From contig JACDGR010000021.1 in assembly GCA_013821525.1 (NCBI GenBank), positions 1 through 17,962 of the forward strand: a stretch of 17,962 nucleotides of DNA. Direction: 5' to 3'. The notes under the pieces are model-generated. The model saw only the letters and a list, made by a program, of their open reading frames with translations. It ran no database searches and was not told the DNA's origin. Below, in pieces: positions 1 to 6,066 of this stretch. Position numbers and translations under genes: made by a program. Source of the stretch: Actinomycetota bacterium. Its GTDB lineage: Bacteria; Actinomycetota; Thermoleophilia; Gaiellales; Gaiellaceae. The stretch's first letter is position 1. Each line of letters starts with the position of its first letter.

Positions 1-37
1 GCTCACTCGCCACCATCTCCAGGCCCGCGATTCCCAT
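1..37 (-). CDS. Start of an unidentified gene leaving the left edge (partial)
   Basis: An ATG at 37-35 on the minus strand opens a frame that stays open to the window edge and reads MGIAGLEMVASE. It is preceded, five bases upstream, by a purine-rich Shine-Dalgarno sequence (GAGGAGGAGA, minus strand of 41-50), the strongest ribosome binding site I see in this window. Only twelve residues are visible, too few to assign a family. The gene is divergent from the YchF-like GTPase, so 38-141 must hold both promoters. Confidence rests on the ribosome binding site and not on protein similarity. Confidence 0.5.
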   Translation of the reverse strand, partial: MGIAGLEMVASE

Positions 38-40
38 CCG

Positions 41-50
41 TCTCCTCCTC
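41..50 (-). promoter_or_regulatory. Strong Shine-Dalgarno for the leftward partial gene
   Basis: The minus strand reads GAGGAGGAGA followed by CGG and then ATG. This is close to ideal complementarity to the 16S rRNA 3' end. It decides the start of the partial leftward gene. It also contrasts with most other genes here, which either overlap their neighbour or have no recognisable leader. Confidence 0.6.
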
Positions 51-128
51 AAACGATGACCGCCAACGCGGACACCATTCGCCGGCCGGAAACGGGACCC
101 TTCAACGAACCAACAAAGTCCTACTAGG

Positions 129-134
129 TACCCT
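129..134 (+). promoter_or_regulatory. Candidate -10 box (TACCCT) of a leaderless promoter
   Basis: TACCCT fits the actinobacterial TANNNT -10 consensus and ends 7 bases before the GTG at 142. A transcript starting the usual 6-8 bases after the -10 box would begin at or next to the start codon. No Shine-Dalgarno sequence lies between them. No convincing -35 element is visible. Short motifs like this occur by chance, so the call leans on the same arrangement at 3468 and 8306. Confidence 0.35.
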
Positions 135-141
135 CCCGCGC

Positions 142-1065
142 GTGGCACTCGAGGTCGGCATCGTCGGACCGTCCGGCAGCGGGAAGACGGCGCTCTTCAC
201 CGCCTTGACCAAGACGGGCGGCGGCGAGTACGGAAAGACGAACGTCGGCATGGCGCCGATCGCCGACGAGCGCCTCGACGCGCTCGCGCAGGTCGTGCAC
301 GCGCGCAAGATCACGCACGCGACCATTCGCATCCAGGACGTCCCGGGCGCCGGCGAGGCTCAGCTCGGGAATCTACGGCAGGTCGAGGCGCTCCTCGTCG
401 CCCTTCGCGGCTTTGGGCAAGGCGCCGATCCGGCCGGTGACCTCGAGACGTTCAAGCTGGAGCTGCTCGTCGCGGATCGTGACCACGTCGAGCGACGGCT
501 CGAGCGGGTCGAGAAACAGGCGCGGTCGGGCGACGCCAAGCTGCGCGCCGAGGTCGACGATCTACGGAAGATCCTTGCGCACGTCGATGCGGGCGGCGCA
601 CTGAGCGACTACACGGGCGAGCTGCCGGGCGAGCTAGAGCCTCTGACGACGAAGCCGATCATCGCGGTCGAGAACGGCCCGAACGGAATCGATCTGAAGC
701 TGGAGGCGGAGCTGGCCGAGCTGCCCGACGAGGAGGCCGCGGCGTATCGCGACGGAGGTGAGTCTGCCCTCGACGAGATCGCCGGACGGCTCCGGGATGC
801 GCTCGACCTGATCACGTTCTTCACCGCCGGGGAGCAGGACACTCGCGCCTGGACGCTGCGCAACGGGCAGTCCGCGCTCGATGCCGCCGGCGCGATCCAC
901 ACGGACATCGCGCGTGGCTTCATTCGCTGCGAGGTCGTCGACTGGCATGACCTCGTCGACGCAGGCTCGCACGCCGAGCTTTCGAAGCGCGGGCAGCAGC
1001 GGCTCGAAGGGAAGACCTACGTCGTCCGCGACGGCGACGTCCTGAATATTCGCTTCAACGTCTAA
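142..1065 (+). CDS. YchF/OLA1-like P-loop NTPase with a C-terminal TGS-like domain (short divergent paralogue)
   Basis: A 307-residue protein starting at GTG. The N-terminus carries a P-loop, GPSGSGKTA (residues 9-17), where canonical YchF has GLPNVGKST. The switch region reads DVPGAG (66-71) instead of the longer DIAGLVKGAS. A charged helical middle (about 97-150) matches the YchF coiled-coil insertion. Residues 226-307 (FFTAGE, RAWTLRNG, AGAIHTD, GFIRCEV, VRDGDV.NIRFNV) are a recognisable YchF C-terminal domain (DUF933/TGS-like). Canonical YchF is about 360 residues, so roughly 55 are missing, mainly around the switch loops. YchF binds ATP or GTP and associates with ribosomes, and its NxxE motif allows ATP use. 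Here the corresponding segment is VENGPNGID (176-184), so nucleotide preference is uncertain. It converges on the EamA gene 11 bp away. This may be a second paralogue beside a normal YchF elsewhere in the genome. Confidence 0.85.
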   Translation: MALEVGIVGPSGSGKTALFTALTKTGGGEYGKTNVGMAPIADERLDALAQVVHARKITHATIRIQDVPGAGEAQLGNLRQVEALLVALRGFGQGADPAGDLETFKLELLVADRDHVERRLERVEKQARSGDAKLRAEVDDLRKILAHVDAGGALSDYTGELPGELEPLTTKPIIAVENGPNGIDLKLEAELAELPDEEAAAYRDGGESALDEIAGRLRDALDLITFFTAGEQDTRAWTLRNGQSALDAAGAIHTDIARGFIRCEVVDWHDLVDAGSHAELSKRGQQRLEGKTYVVRDGDVLNIRFNV

Positions 1066-1076
1066 GACACGCCTCG

Positions 1077-1904
1077 TCAGACGGAGATCAGGATCACGCC
1101 GGTCAGCGTCAGCAGCACGCCCGCCCGCTGCATGCGCGCGATTCGCTCGTGGAGAACCGCTGCCGCCAACATCACCGTCACGATCGGGTAGAGCGAGGCG
1201 AGCACCGACGTGAGGCTGACGAGACCCTTGCCCGATGAGGCTGCAAAGAGGACATTGCCGAGCGTGTCGCCGATCCCGACGAGCAGAACGATCGTCAGGT
1301 CGCGGGGCCCGAGCCGCAGCTGAGGTCGCTTTGCGGCGACCGCGCCGACGATCACGAGCAGCGCGGTCGAGCGGAAGACGAGCGAGGCCCACCAGAAGTC
1401 CACCTTCCCGGCTGCGTGCATCCACGGGAAGTAGATCCCGAAGCCGACCGCCGCGAGGAGGGCAAGGCCGACGCCTGCTGCAACCCGCGGCGCTCCCTCG
1501 TGGTGCTCGATCGAAGCGAGCGCGACCCCGAGGAGCGCGGCCCCCATCCCCACGATCTGCGTCACGGACGGGCTGTCTCCGGTCGCGATCCCGAAGATCA
1601 CCGGCACGACGGCGGAGACGCCTGCGATGGGAGCGACGACGCTCATCGCGCCGAGCTGCATGCCCCGGTAGTAGGCGTAGAGACCGAGCGTGCCCCCGAT
1701 CGCAGCGGCAACCGCGAAGAGCACCGACCACCCGCGCGGCCCCTCGCCGCGGATCCCGACTGCGATCGCGATCGCCGCGAGCCCTCCGACCTGTGCCCAG
1801 AGGAGCACGCGGAGCGCGCCGAGCGTTCGGCTGAGGAGTGGGCCGACGAAATCGGCGAGCCCCCACGCGAGGCTCGCTCCCAGCGCGAGGAGGAGCGGGG
1901 TCAA
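1077..1904 (-). CDS. EamA/DMT-superfamily permease
   Basis: A 275-residue, almost wholly hydrophobic protein. I see about ten membrane segments in two similar halves, the usual architecture of drug/metabolite transporters (10 TM, 280-300 residues). The N-terminus LLLALGASLAWGLADFVG and, further on, YAYYRGMQLGAMSVVAPI are typical EamA signatures. The C-terminal half has LYPIVTVMLAAAVLHERI followed by GVLLTLTGVILIS. The open frame extends far upstream, but that part is out-of-frame sequence of the upstream nuclease gene. I place the start at TTG 1904, which gives MTPLLLALGASLAW; no ATG or GTG fits and no clear ribosome binding site is seen. It lies 13 bp after the nuclease stop and is probably the last gene of the operon. 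Substrate unknown. Confidence 0.85.
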   Translation of the reverse strand: MTPLLLALGASLAWGLADFVGPLLSRTLGALRVLLWAQVGGLAAIAIAVGIRGEGPRGWSVLFAVAAAIGGTLGLYAYYRGMQLGAMSVVAPIAGVSAVVPVIFGIATGDSPSVTQIVGMGAALLGVALASIEHHEGAPRVAAGVGLALLAAVGFGIYFPWMHAAGKVDFWWASLVFRSTALLVIVGAVAAKRPQLRLGPRDLTIVLLVGIGDTLGNVLFAASSGKGLVSLTSVLASLYPIVTVMLAAAVLHERIARMQRAGVLLTLTGVILISV

Positions 1905-1917
1905 CGACGCGGGCGTG

Positions 1918-2730
1918 TCAATCGACGCGGCGGGTGGCGGCAATCGCGTCGAGCTGGTTTGCGTGGTAGAGCACCGCCGCCTCGGCGGTCCGCGCAGCGC
2001 GCGCGTCGTGGTGCGACGCAACGCAGTGGAGTAGCTCGGCGAGCTGTCCACTGCTGAGGCCCTGGGCACGTTCCTCGATCGCTCGTAGCCCGAGGTGGAC
2101 GTGTCCGAGCAGCCGGCCCTCGTCGGTGACGGTGAACGCGGGCCCCCGTCCGAGCTCGATCGTCCGACCCACGTCATGCAGCAGCGACGCGGCGAGCAGC
2201 AGGTCAGCTCGCAGGCGTGGGTGGAGCTGCGTCGTCTCGCGACAGAGGGTTGCCACGCCGACGGTGTGTTCGAGCAGTCCGCCGGCATAGGAATGGTGGT
2301 CGTCCGGCGTAGCGGGGAACGCCCGCAGGTCGTGCTCGGCGACCACGGCCCGCACGGTCGCGGTCAGACCGGGGTGCGCGACCTCCGCGACGAGGAAGTC
2401 GAGAAAGCCCGCGATCTCCTCGGCGTCCCGTCTGATCGCAGGGGTCAGCGACGCCGGGTCGATGTCCGATGCTTCGAGCGAACGCACGTCGAGTTGTAGG
2501 CGGTCGCGGAACTTCTCGACCCGTCCGAGAACGCGAACCGCATCGCCCTCTCCAAACCGGCCGTCGAGGAGCTCGACGTCGTTCCAGACCCGGGCCTCGA
2601 TCCGCCCGGTCGTGTCGACGAGCTCGAGCGCGAGATAGGCGGCGCCGGACTTCGTACGCAGCTTGCGTTTCGTCTTGACCGCGTAAACGCCCTCGACCAC
2701 CCGGTCTGCTGCAAGCTCGGCGATCGTCAT
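1918..2730 (-). CDS. YhaM-type 3'-5' exonuclease (OB fold plus HD domain)
   Basis: A 270-residue protein with two domains. Residues about 10-90 form an OB-fold nucleic-acid-binding domain (KRKLRTKSGAAYLALELVD, GRIEARVW, VRVLGRVEKFRDRLQL). Residues about 140-265 form an HD phosphohydrolase domain with metal ligands: HH at 145-146 and EHT at 154-156 (DDHHSYAGGLLEHT), HD at 185-186 (SLLHDVGR), GH at 209-210, SHH at 239-241 and LDA at 260-262. This order matches the YhaM/CBF1 family, which degrades RNA and single-stranded DNA in the 3'-5' direction. The family's HDIGK motif appears here as HDVGR. Length is somewhat below the usual 310 or so. The start at ATG 2730 gives a natural N-terminus; the open frame runs further upstream into the previous gene. 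It sits 10 bp after the stop of the AlkZ-related gene, so the two are probably cotranscribed. Cytoplasmic. Confidence 0.85.
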   Translation of the reverse strand: MTIAELAADRVVEGVYAVKTKRKLRTKSGAAYLALELVDTTGRIEARVWNDVELLDGRFGEGDAVRVLGRVEKFRDRLQLDVRSLEASDIDPASLTPAIRRDAEEIAGFLDFLVAEVAHPGLTATVRAVVAEHDLRAFPATPDDHHSYAGGLLEHTVGVATLCRETTQLHPRLRADLLLAASLLHDVGRTIELGRGPAFTVTDEGRLLGHVHLGLRAIEERAQGLSSGQLAELLHCVASHHDARAARTAEAAVLYHANQLDAIAATRRVD

Positions 2731-2740
2731 CCGCCCCAGC

Positions 2741-3418
2741 CTAGCGCCGCGTCCAGATCCGGAAACCGGCTGGGTCGTCGCGGCCCTCGGCGATCTCTTC
2801 GAGCACGGCCGCCGCCGCTTTTCGCCGCCAGCCGAGCGCACCGCCGAGATCCGCTCAGCTCACCGGCGTGACCGAGCACGACCGCGGCGAGCTCGCGCCG
2901 CGCCTGCTCGCGCGCAGGAAGGCGTTTCGGCAGCCGCCACTTGCGTGCGAGGAGGTCACGGGCGAGCGCACCCCAGGTGCTGCCCTCGGCTTCGAGCCGC
3001 GCGTTCGTGAGGACGAGCTGCTGATGGAGAAGCGCGATCGAGCGGTCGACCTCCTGCTTCGACAACCCGGTAGTCGCGCGCAGCTGCGGGCCTGTCAGCG
3101 GGCCGAGCTCGCGAATCGCCTCGACGACCGGATCGTCGTCTGCCTGCTCGCCGTTCGCCGCGACGAGCACCGGCAGGAGCCGCGGCGCGACGCACGAGAC
3201 CGACCGCCCGAGGTGCTTGCCGACGCAGGAGAGACCGCGCCCGGCAGCTCGTCCTTGGCCCGCCAGAAGAAGTTGATCTCGGGCGCGTTCCAGTCGACGA
3301 CCTGCGACTTCGAGACCTGCTCCCAGAGCGACGGGAGCACGACGTCCGGCTTCGGAAAGAGCAGCGCCAGCCCGGCCTTGTCGATCCACTTCGCCGCCTG
3401 CGGCACCGTCCGGATCAC
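2741..3418 (-). pseudogene. AlkZ-related winged-helix protein, interrupted by two opposite frameshifts
   Basis: No single frame gives the whole protein, but three pieces join into one sensible protein of about 225 residues. Piece one (3418 to about 3237, frame A) reads AAKWIDKAGLALLFPKPDVV, LPSLWEQV and FFWRAKDELPG. Piece two (about 3237 to 2855, shifted frame) reads CVGKHLGRSVSCVAPRLLPV, AIRELGPLTGPQLRATTGLS and ARDLLARKWRLPKRLP. Piece three (about 2855 to 2741, back in frame A) reads ADLGGALGWRRKAAAAVLEE and ends FRIWTRR-stop. This recalls the short AlkZ-related family: LFP..., PSLWE.V, W..KD.LP, ..GK.L, then helix-turn-helix modules. That family resembles YcaQ/AlkZ DNA glycosylases by annotation; its activity is not established here. 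The shifts are one base lost, then one gained, so the total is in frame. Either a decaying gene or two assembly errors. Start is GTG 3418 or GTG 3406. Family call is from memory of motifs. Confidence 0.6.
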
Positions 3419-3419
3419 G

Positions 3420-3470
3420 CTAGAGGCTTGGCCCGCATTTGGGCGCCGCGAATGCACATCAAGCCTCTAG
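3420..3470. promoter_or_regulatory. Inverted repeat forming a symmetric divergent promoter/operator
   Basis: The 11-bp arms CTAGAGGCTTG (3420-3430) and CAAGCCTCTAG (3460-3470) are perfect inverted repeats. Inside them, GCATT (3435-3439) and AATGC (3451-3455) are also inverted around the same centre (3445), where a GGCGCC palindrome lies. Read outwards, both strands therefore show AATGC-N4-CAAGCCTCTAG. On each strand the outer end continues into a TANNNT -10-like box: TAGTCT (3468-3473, plus) and TAGCGT (3422-3417, minus). It lies exactly between two divergent genes. It could be a bidirectional promoter, an operator for a dimeric regulator, or both. A transcribed hairpin is less likely because transcription should leave in both directions. 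Confidence 0.55.
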
Positions 3471-3473
3471 TCT
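3468..3473 (+). promoter_or_regulatory. Candidate -10 box (TAGTCT) for the DUF1015 operon, leaderless
   Basis: TAGTCT matches TANNNT and ends 6 bases before the GTG start at 3480. This spacing would put the first transcribed base on or next to the start codon. No ribosome binding site is present between the box and the GTG. The box overlaps the right arm of the inverted repeat, so a protein bound there would occlude it. Confidence 0.4.
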
Positions 3474-3479
3474 GCAGCA

Positions 3480-4496
3480 GTGCCGACGGTCAGGCCATTT
3501 CGCGCGCTCCGCTACGTCGGCGTCCCGCTCGGTGACGTCGTCGCGCCGCCGTACGACGTGATCTCCGACGACGCACGGCTCGAGTATCTCGCCCGCAGCC
3601 CGTACAACGTCGTCCACCTGACGCTCCCCGACTCGGAGGATCAGGCCGCCGCCGCCCTCCAGGCCTGGCGTCGCGACGGGGTGCTCGTCGAATCGCCGCC
3701 CGCCTACTGGTGGGTCGCGCAGGACTTCACCGGCCCCGACGGAGTGACCCGGACACGTGAAGGCTTTGCGGCGTCGGTTCCGGTCTCCCCGTACGAGTCG
3801 GGTGAGGTTCTGCCACACGAGCGCACCCATGCCGGCCCGAAGGAAGGACGCCTCCGCCTCCTCCGCGCGACGAAGACACAACTCGAGCCGATCTTCCTGC
3901 TCTACGACGCCGAGCCCGTCTTCTCCCGTCCGGAGGACGGGCCTGAGCTAGATGTCGAGGACGGCGGCGTCCGCACGCGCGTCTGGCCGATCCAGGCAGG
4001 CGAGGTGGCGATCGATACGCCGCTCCTGATCGCGGACGGCCACCATCGCTACGAGACCGCCGTCGCGTATCGCGCCGAGCACCCCGAGGCGACCCACACC
4101 TTTGCGATCCTCGTCTCCTCGCGCGCGCCTGGCCTCGAGATCTTTCCGACGCACCGGATCGTCGAGTCGGTCGGTGACGTCTCGGGCGAGCCCGTCGACG
4201 GGCCGGGGCAAGGAGTAACGCTCTACCGTGACGGCAGCTACACGCGCGTTCAGACCGACGATGATTTCGGGCCACGCGTCGTCGAGGCGCTCGCGGCGGC
4301 AGGCGTCAGCTACACCGCGTACGCCGACCAGGCGATTGCGGCGGTCGACCGGGGCGAGGCCGGCGCTGCATTTCTGCTCGAGCCGGTAACCGTCGAGCAG
4401 GTCGCGCGCTTCGCGCACGCCGGCGAGACGATGCCGCAGAAGTCGACGTTCTTCTATCCCAAGCTCACCTCGGGGCTGCTCTTCCACCCGGTATGA
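3480..4496 (+). CDS. DUF1015 family protein
   Basis: A 338-residue soluble protein starting at GTG 3480. Family hallmarks are in the expected order: RPFRALRY (5-12), VVAPPYDVIS (20-29), SPYNVVHLTLP (40-50), REGFAASVPV (93-102), LPHERTH (111-117), the signature ADGHHRYETA (185-194) and a C-terminal block with KSTFFYPKLTSGLLF (321-335). Known members are usually about 400 residues, so this one is compact, mostly in the region after residue 230. The family has no agreed function. I recall links to ParB/Srx-like free-serine kinases (SerK) and to serine-pathway genes in other bacteria, but nothing here tests that. It is the first gene of a plus-strand operon; its stop overlaps the next start (ATGA at 4493-4496), so the two proteins are translationally coupled. 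Confidence 0.88.
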   Translation: MPTVRPFRALRYVGVPLGDVVAPPYDVISDDARLEYLARSPYNVVHLTLPDSEDQAAAALQAWRRDGVLVESPPAYWWVAQDFTGPDGVTRTREGFAASVPVSPYESGEVLPHERTHAGPKEGRLRLLRATKTQLEPIFLLYDAEPVFSRPEDGPELDVEDGGVRTRVWPIQAGEVAIDTPLLIADGHHRYETAVAYRAEHPEATHTFAILVSSRAPGLEIFPTHRIVESVGDVSGEPVDGPGQGVTLYRDGSYTRVQTDDDFGPRVVEALAAAGVSYTAYADQAIAAVDRGEAGAAFLLEPVTVEQVARFAHAGETMPQKSTFFYPKLTSGLLFHPV

Positions 4497-5284
4497 GTCA
4501 CGCGCCCGACTGGCTCGCACTCTGCCGCGCCGCGCGCGACGACGTGCAGCGGGTGCTCGACGACCTCCCGGGTCGCACCGAGCGGGAGCCGGTCGTCGGT
4601 GCGGGCGAGGGCGGCGACGAGACGACAGCGATCGACGCGGCGGCAGAGGCCGTGATCCTGGCGCGCTTCCGTGACGAGGATGTGCGCATCGTCAGCGAGG
4701 AGGTGGGGGTCGAAGGTAACGGCCGCTACACGGTCGTCGTCGATCCGATCGACGGATCGCTGAATGCGAAGCGCGGGATCCCATTCTTCTCGATCTCAGT
4801 TGCAGTCGCGGACGGCGAGACGATGGACGACGTCTTCTTCGGCTACGTCTACGACTTCGGCACCGGAGAGGAGTGGACTGCGCTGCGGGGCGGCGGCGCG
4901 TTCCTGGACGGGGAGCGCATCACGGAGCGGCCGAAGGACGTGCTCGAGATCCTCTCATTCGAGGCGACCACGCTCGCCTACGTCACCGAGCACGCGGCGC
5001 AGTTCACCGGTGTCGCACACCGGCTGCGCATCATGGGCTCGCTCGCGATCACGCTCTGCCACCTTGCCGCAGGCCGGGTCGATGGCGTGGTGTCGCTGAA
5101 GGGTGCGCGCTCGGTCGACATCGCTGCCGCGCAGTTGCTCGTACGCGAGCAAGGCCTTGCGATCGATCTGCCCGAAGCAGCGCCGTTCGGCTCGGCGCCG
5201 CTCGATCTGGTCGGACGTTCACGCCTCGCCGCAGCGGGCACACCCGAGCTGTGCCGGCGGCTCGCGACAGCACTCACCGGATAA
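4493..5284 (+). CDS. Inositol monophosphatase / archaeal-type FBPase family phosphatase
   Basis: A 263-residue protein. Metal-binding motifs of the lithium-sensitive phosphatase superfamily are intact: GGDETTAIDAAAE (40-52), the acidic pair EE (69-70) in VSEEVG, DPIDGSLNAKRG (84-95, normally DPIDGTxN) and the distal ARSVDIAAAQLLV (205-217) with the Asp at 209. The segment MGSLAITLCHLAAGRVDGVV (181-200) is also typical. It should hydrolyse a small phosphate ester (inositol phosphate, fructose-1,6-bisphosphate, NADP or 3'-phosphoadenosine phosphate) using Mg2+. The sequence does not say which; the style is closer to archaeal IMPase/FBPase enzymes than to SuhB. Its ATG overlaps the DUF1015 stop. 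Cytoplasmic. Confidence 0.88.
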   Translation: MSHAPDWLALCRAARDDVQRVLDDLPGRTEREPVVGAGEGGDETTAIDAAAEAVILARFRDEDVRIVSEEVGVEGNGRYTVVVDPIDGSLNAKRGIPFFSISVAVADGETMDDVFFGYVYDFGTGEEWTALRGGGAFLDGERITERPKDVLEILSFEATTLAYVTEHAAQFTGVAHRLRIMGSLAITLCHLAAGRVDGVVSLKGARSVDIAAAQLLVREQGLAIDLPEAAPFGSAPLDLVGRSRLAAAGTPELCRRLATALTG

Positions 5285-6066
5285 GGATCGGCTGCTCGGG
5301 CTGGAACTACGCCCACTGGCGGAACGGCGTCTTCTACCCGCCGCGCTGCGCACCGCGCAACTGGCTCGGCCTCTACGCGCGCTCGTTCGACACCGTCGAG
5401 ATCAACACGACGTTCTACCGGCTGCCGAAGGTCGAATCCGTCGCGCGGTGGGTCGCAGAGTCGCCGGCGGACTTCACCTTCGCGGTCAAGGTGAGCCGCT
5501 ACGTCACGCACATCAAGCGGTTGCTCGAGGTGCAGGATCACCTGCCGCTGCTGTACGACCGGATCGGGGCGTTGTTGCACTCGCCCAAGCTGGGCCCTCT
5601 CCTCTGGCAGCTGCCCCCGACGTTCGCGTGCGACCTCGGCCGTCTTGCAACGGCCCTCGAGCAGACACATGACGGTCGGCGACATGCGTTCGAGTTCCGG
5701 CATCCATCGTGGTTCCGCGACGAGACCTACGTGCTGCTCCGCGAGCATGGCGCCGCGCTTGTGATCGGGGATCGACCTCAGGTCAATAAGTTCCAGACGC
5801 ACGAGTTGACGGCCGATTTCACCTTCGTACGCTTTCACGGTGGTACGCGAAGCTGGAATGGCAACTACTCGCACGCGGAGCTCGACGAGTGGGCCGCACG
5901 CCTGCAGTCATGGTCGAGCTCGGTCGATGTGTTCGTGTACTTCAACAACGACTGGGAGGGCTACGCAATCGAGAACGCCCTCTACTTGAAGGGCACGTTA
6001 GGTCAGCCCGCCGGGGCTGACGAGACGTTCGGCGCGTTCGACAACGCCGCGGCCGCCCAGGGCTGA
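5251..6066 (+). CDS. DUF72 (YecE-like) protein
   Basis: A TIM-barrel-like DUF72 protein. Clear hallmarks are IRIGCSGWNYAHWRNGVFYP near the N-terminus, FDTVEINTTFYRLP, FTFAVKVSRYVTHIKRL, GPLLWQLPPTF, AFEFRHPSWF, TFVRFHGG and the C-terminal VYFNNDWEGYAIENALYL. Function of the family is unknown. The start is awkward: the conserved N-terminus begins right at the previous stop (5282-5284), where only an ATA codon (5281) is near. I chose GTG 5251, giving 271 residues with a ten-residue leader and a 34-bp overlap with the phosphatase gene. The open frame extends much further upstream, but that is antiparallel shadow of the phosphatase. The 3' end overlaps the convergent histidine kinase by 64 bp. 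Confidence 0.85.
   Translation: MPAARDSTHRIRIGCSGWNYAHWRNGVFYPPRCAPRNWLGLYARSFDTVEINTTFYRLPKVESVARWVAESPADFTFAVKVSRYVTHIKRLLEVQDHLPLLYDRIGALLHSPKLGPLLWQLPPTFACDLGRLATALEQTHDGRRHAFEFRHPSWFRDETYVLLREHGAALVIGDRPQVNKFQTHELTADFTFVRFHGGTRSWNGNYSHAELDEWAARLQSWSSSVDVFVYFNNDWEGYAIENALYLKGTLGQPAGADETFGAFDNAAAAQG

Noticed and set aside
634..1866. Long minus-strand open frame of about 410 codons
   Set aside because: It spans the antisense of the YchF-like gene and an alternate frame of the EamA gene. The translation is Arg/Asp-rich with no family features, as expected of shadow frames in high-GC DNA.
4873..5250. Upstream extension of the DUF72 frame
   Set aside because: Out-of-frame reading of the phosphatase gene; the phosphatase frame has intact catalytic motifs.
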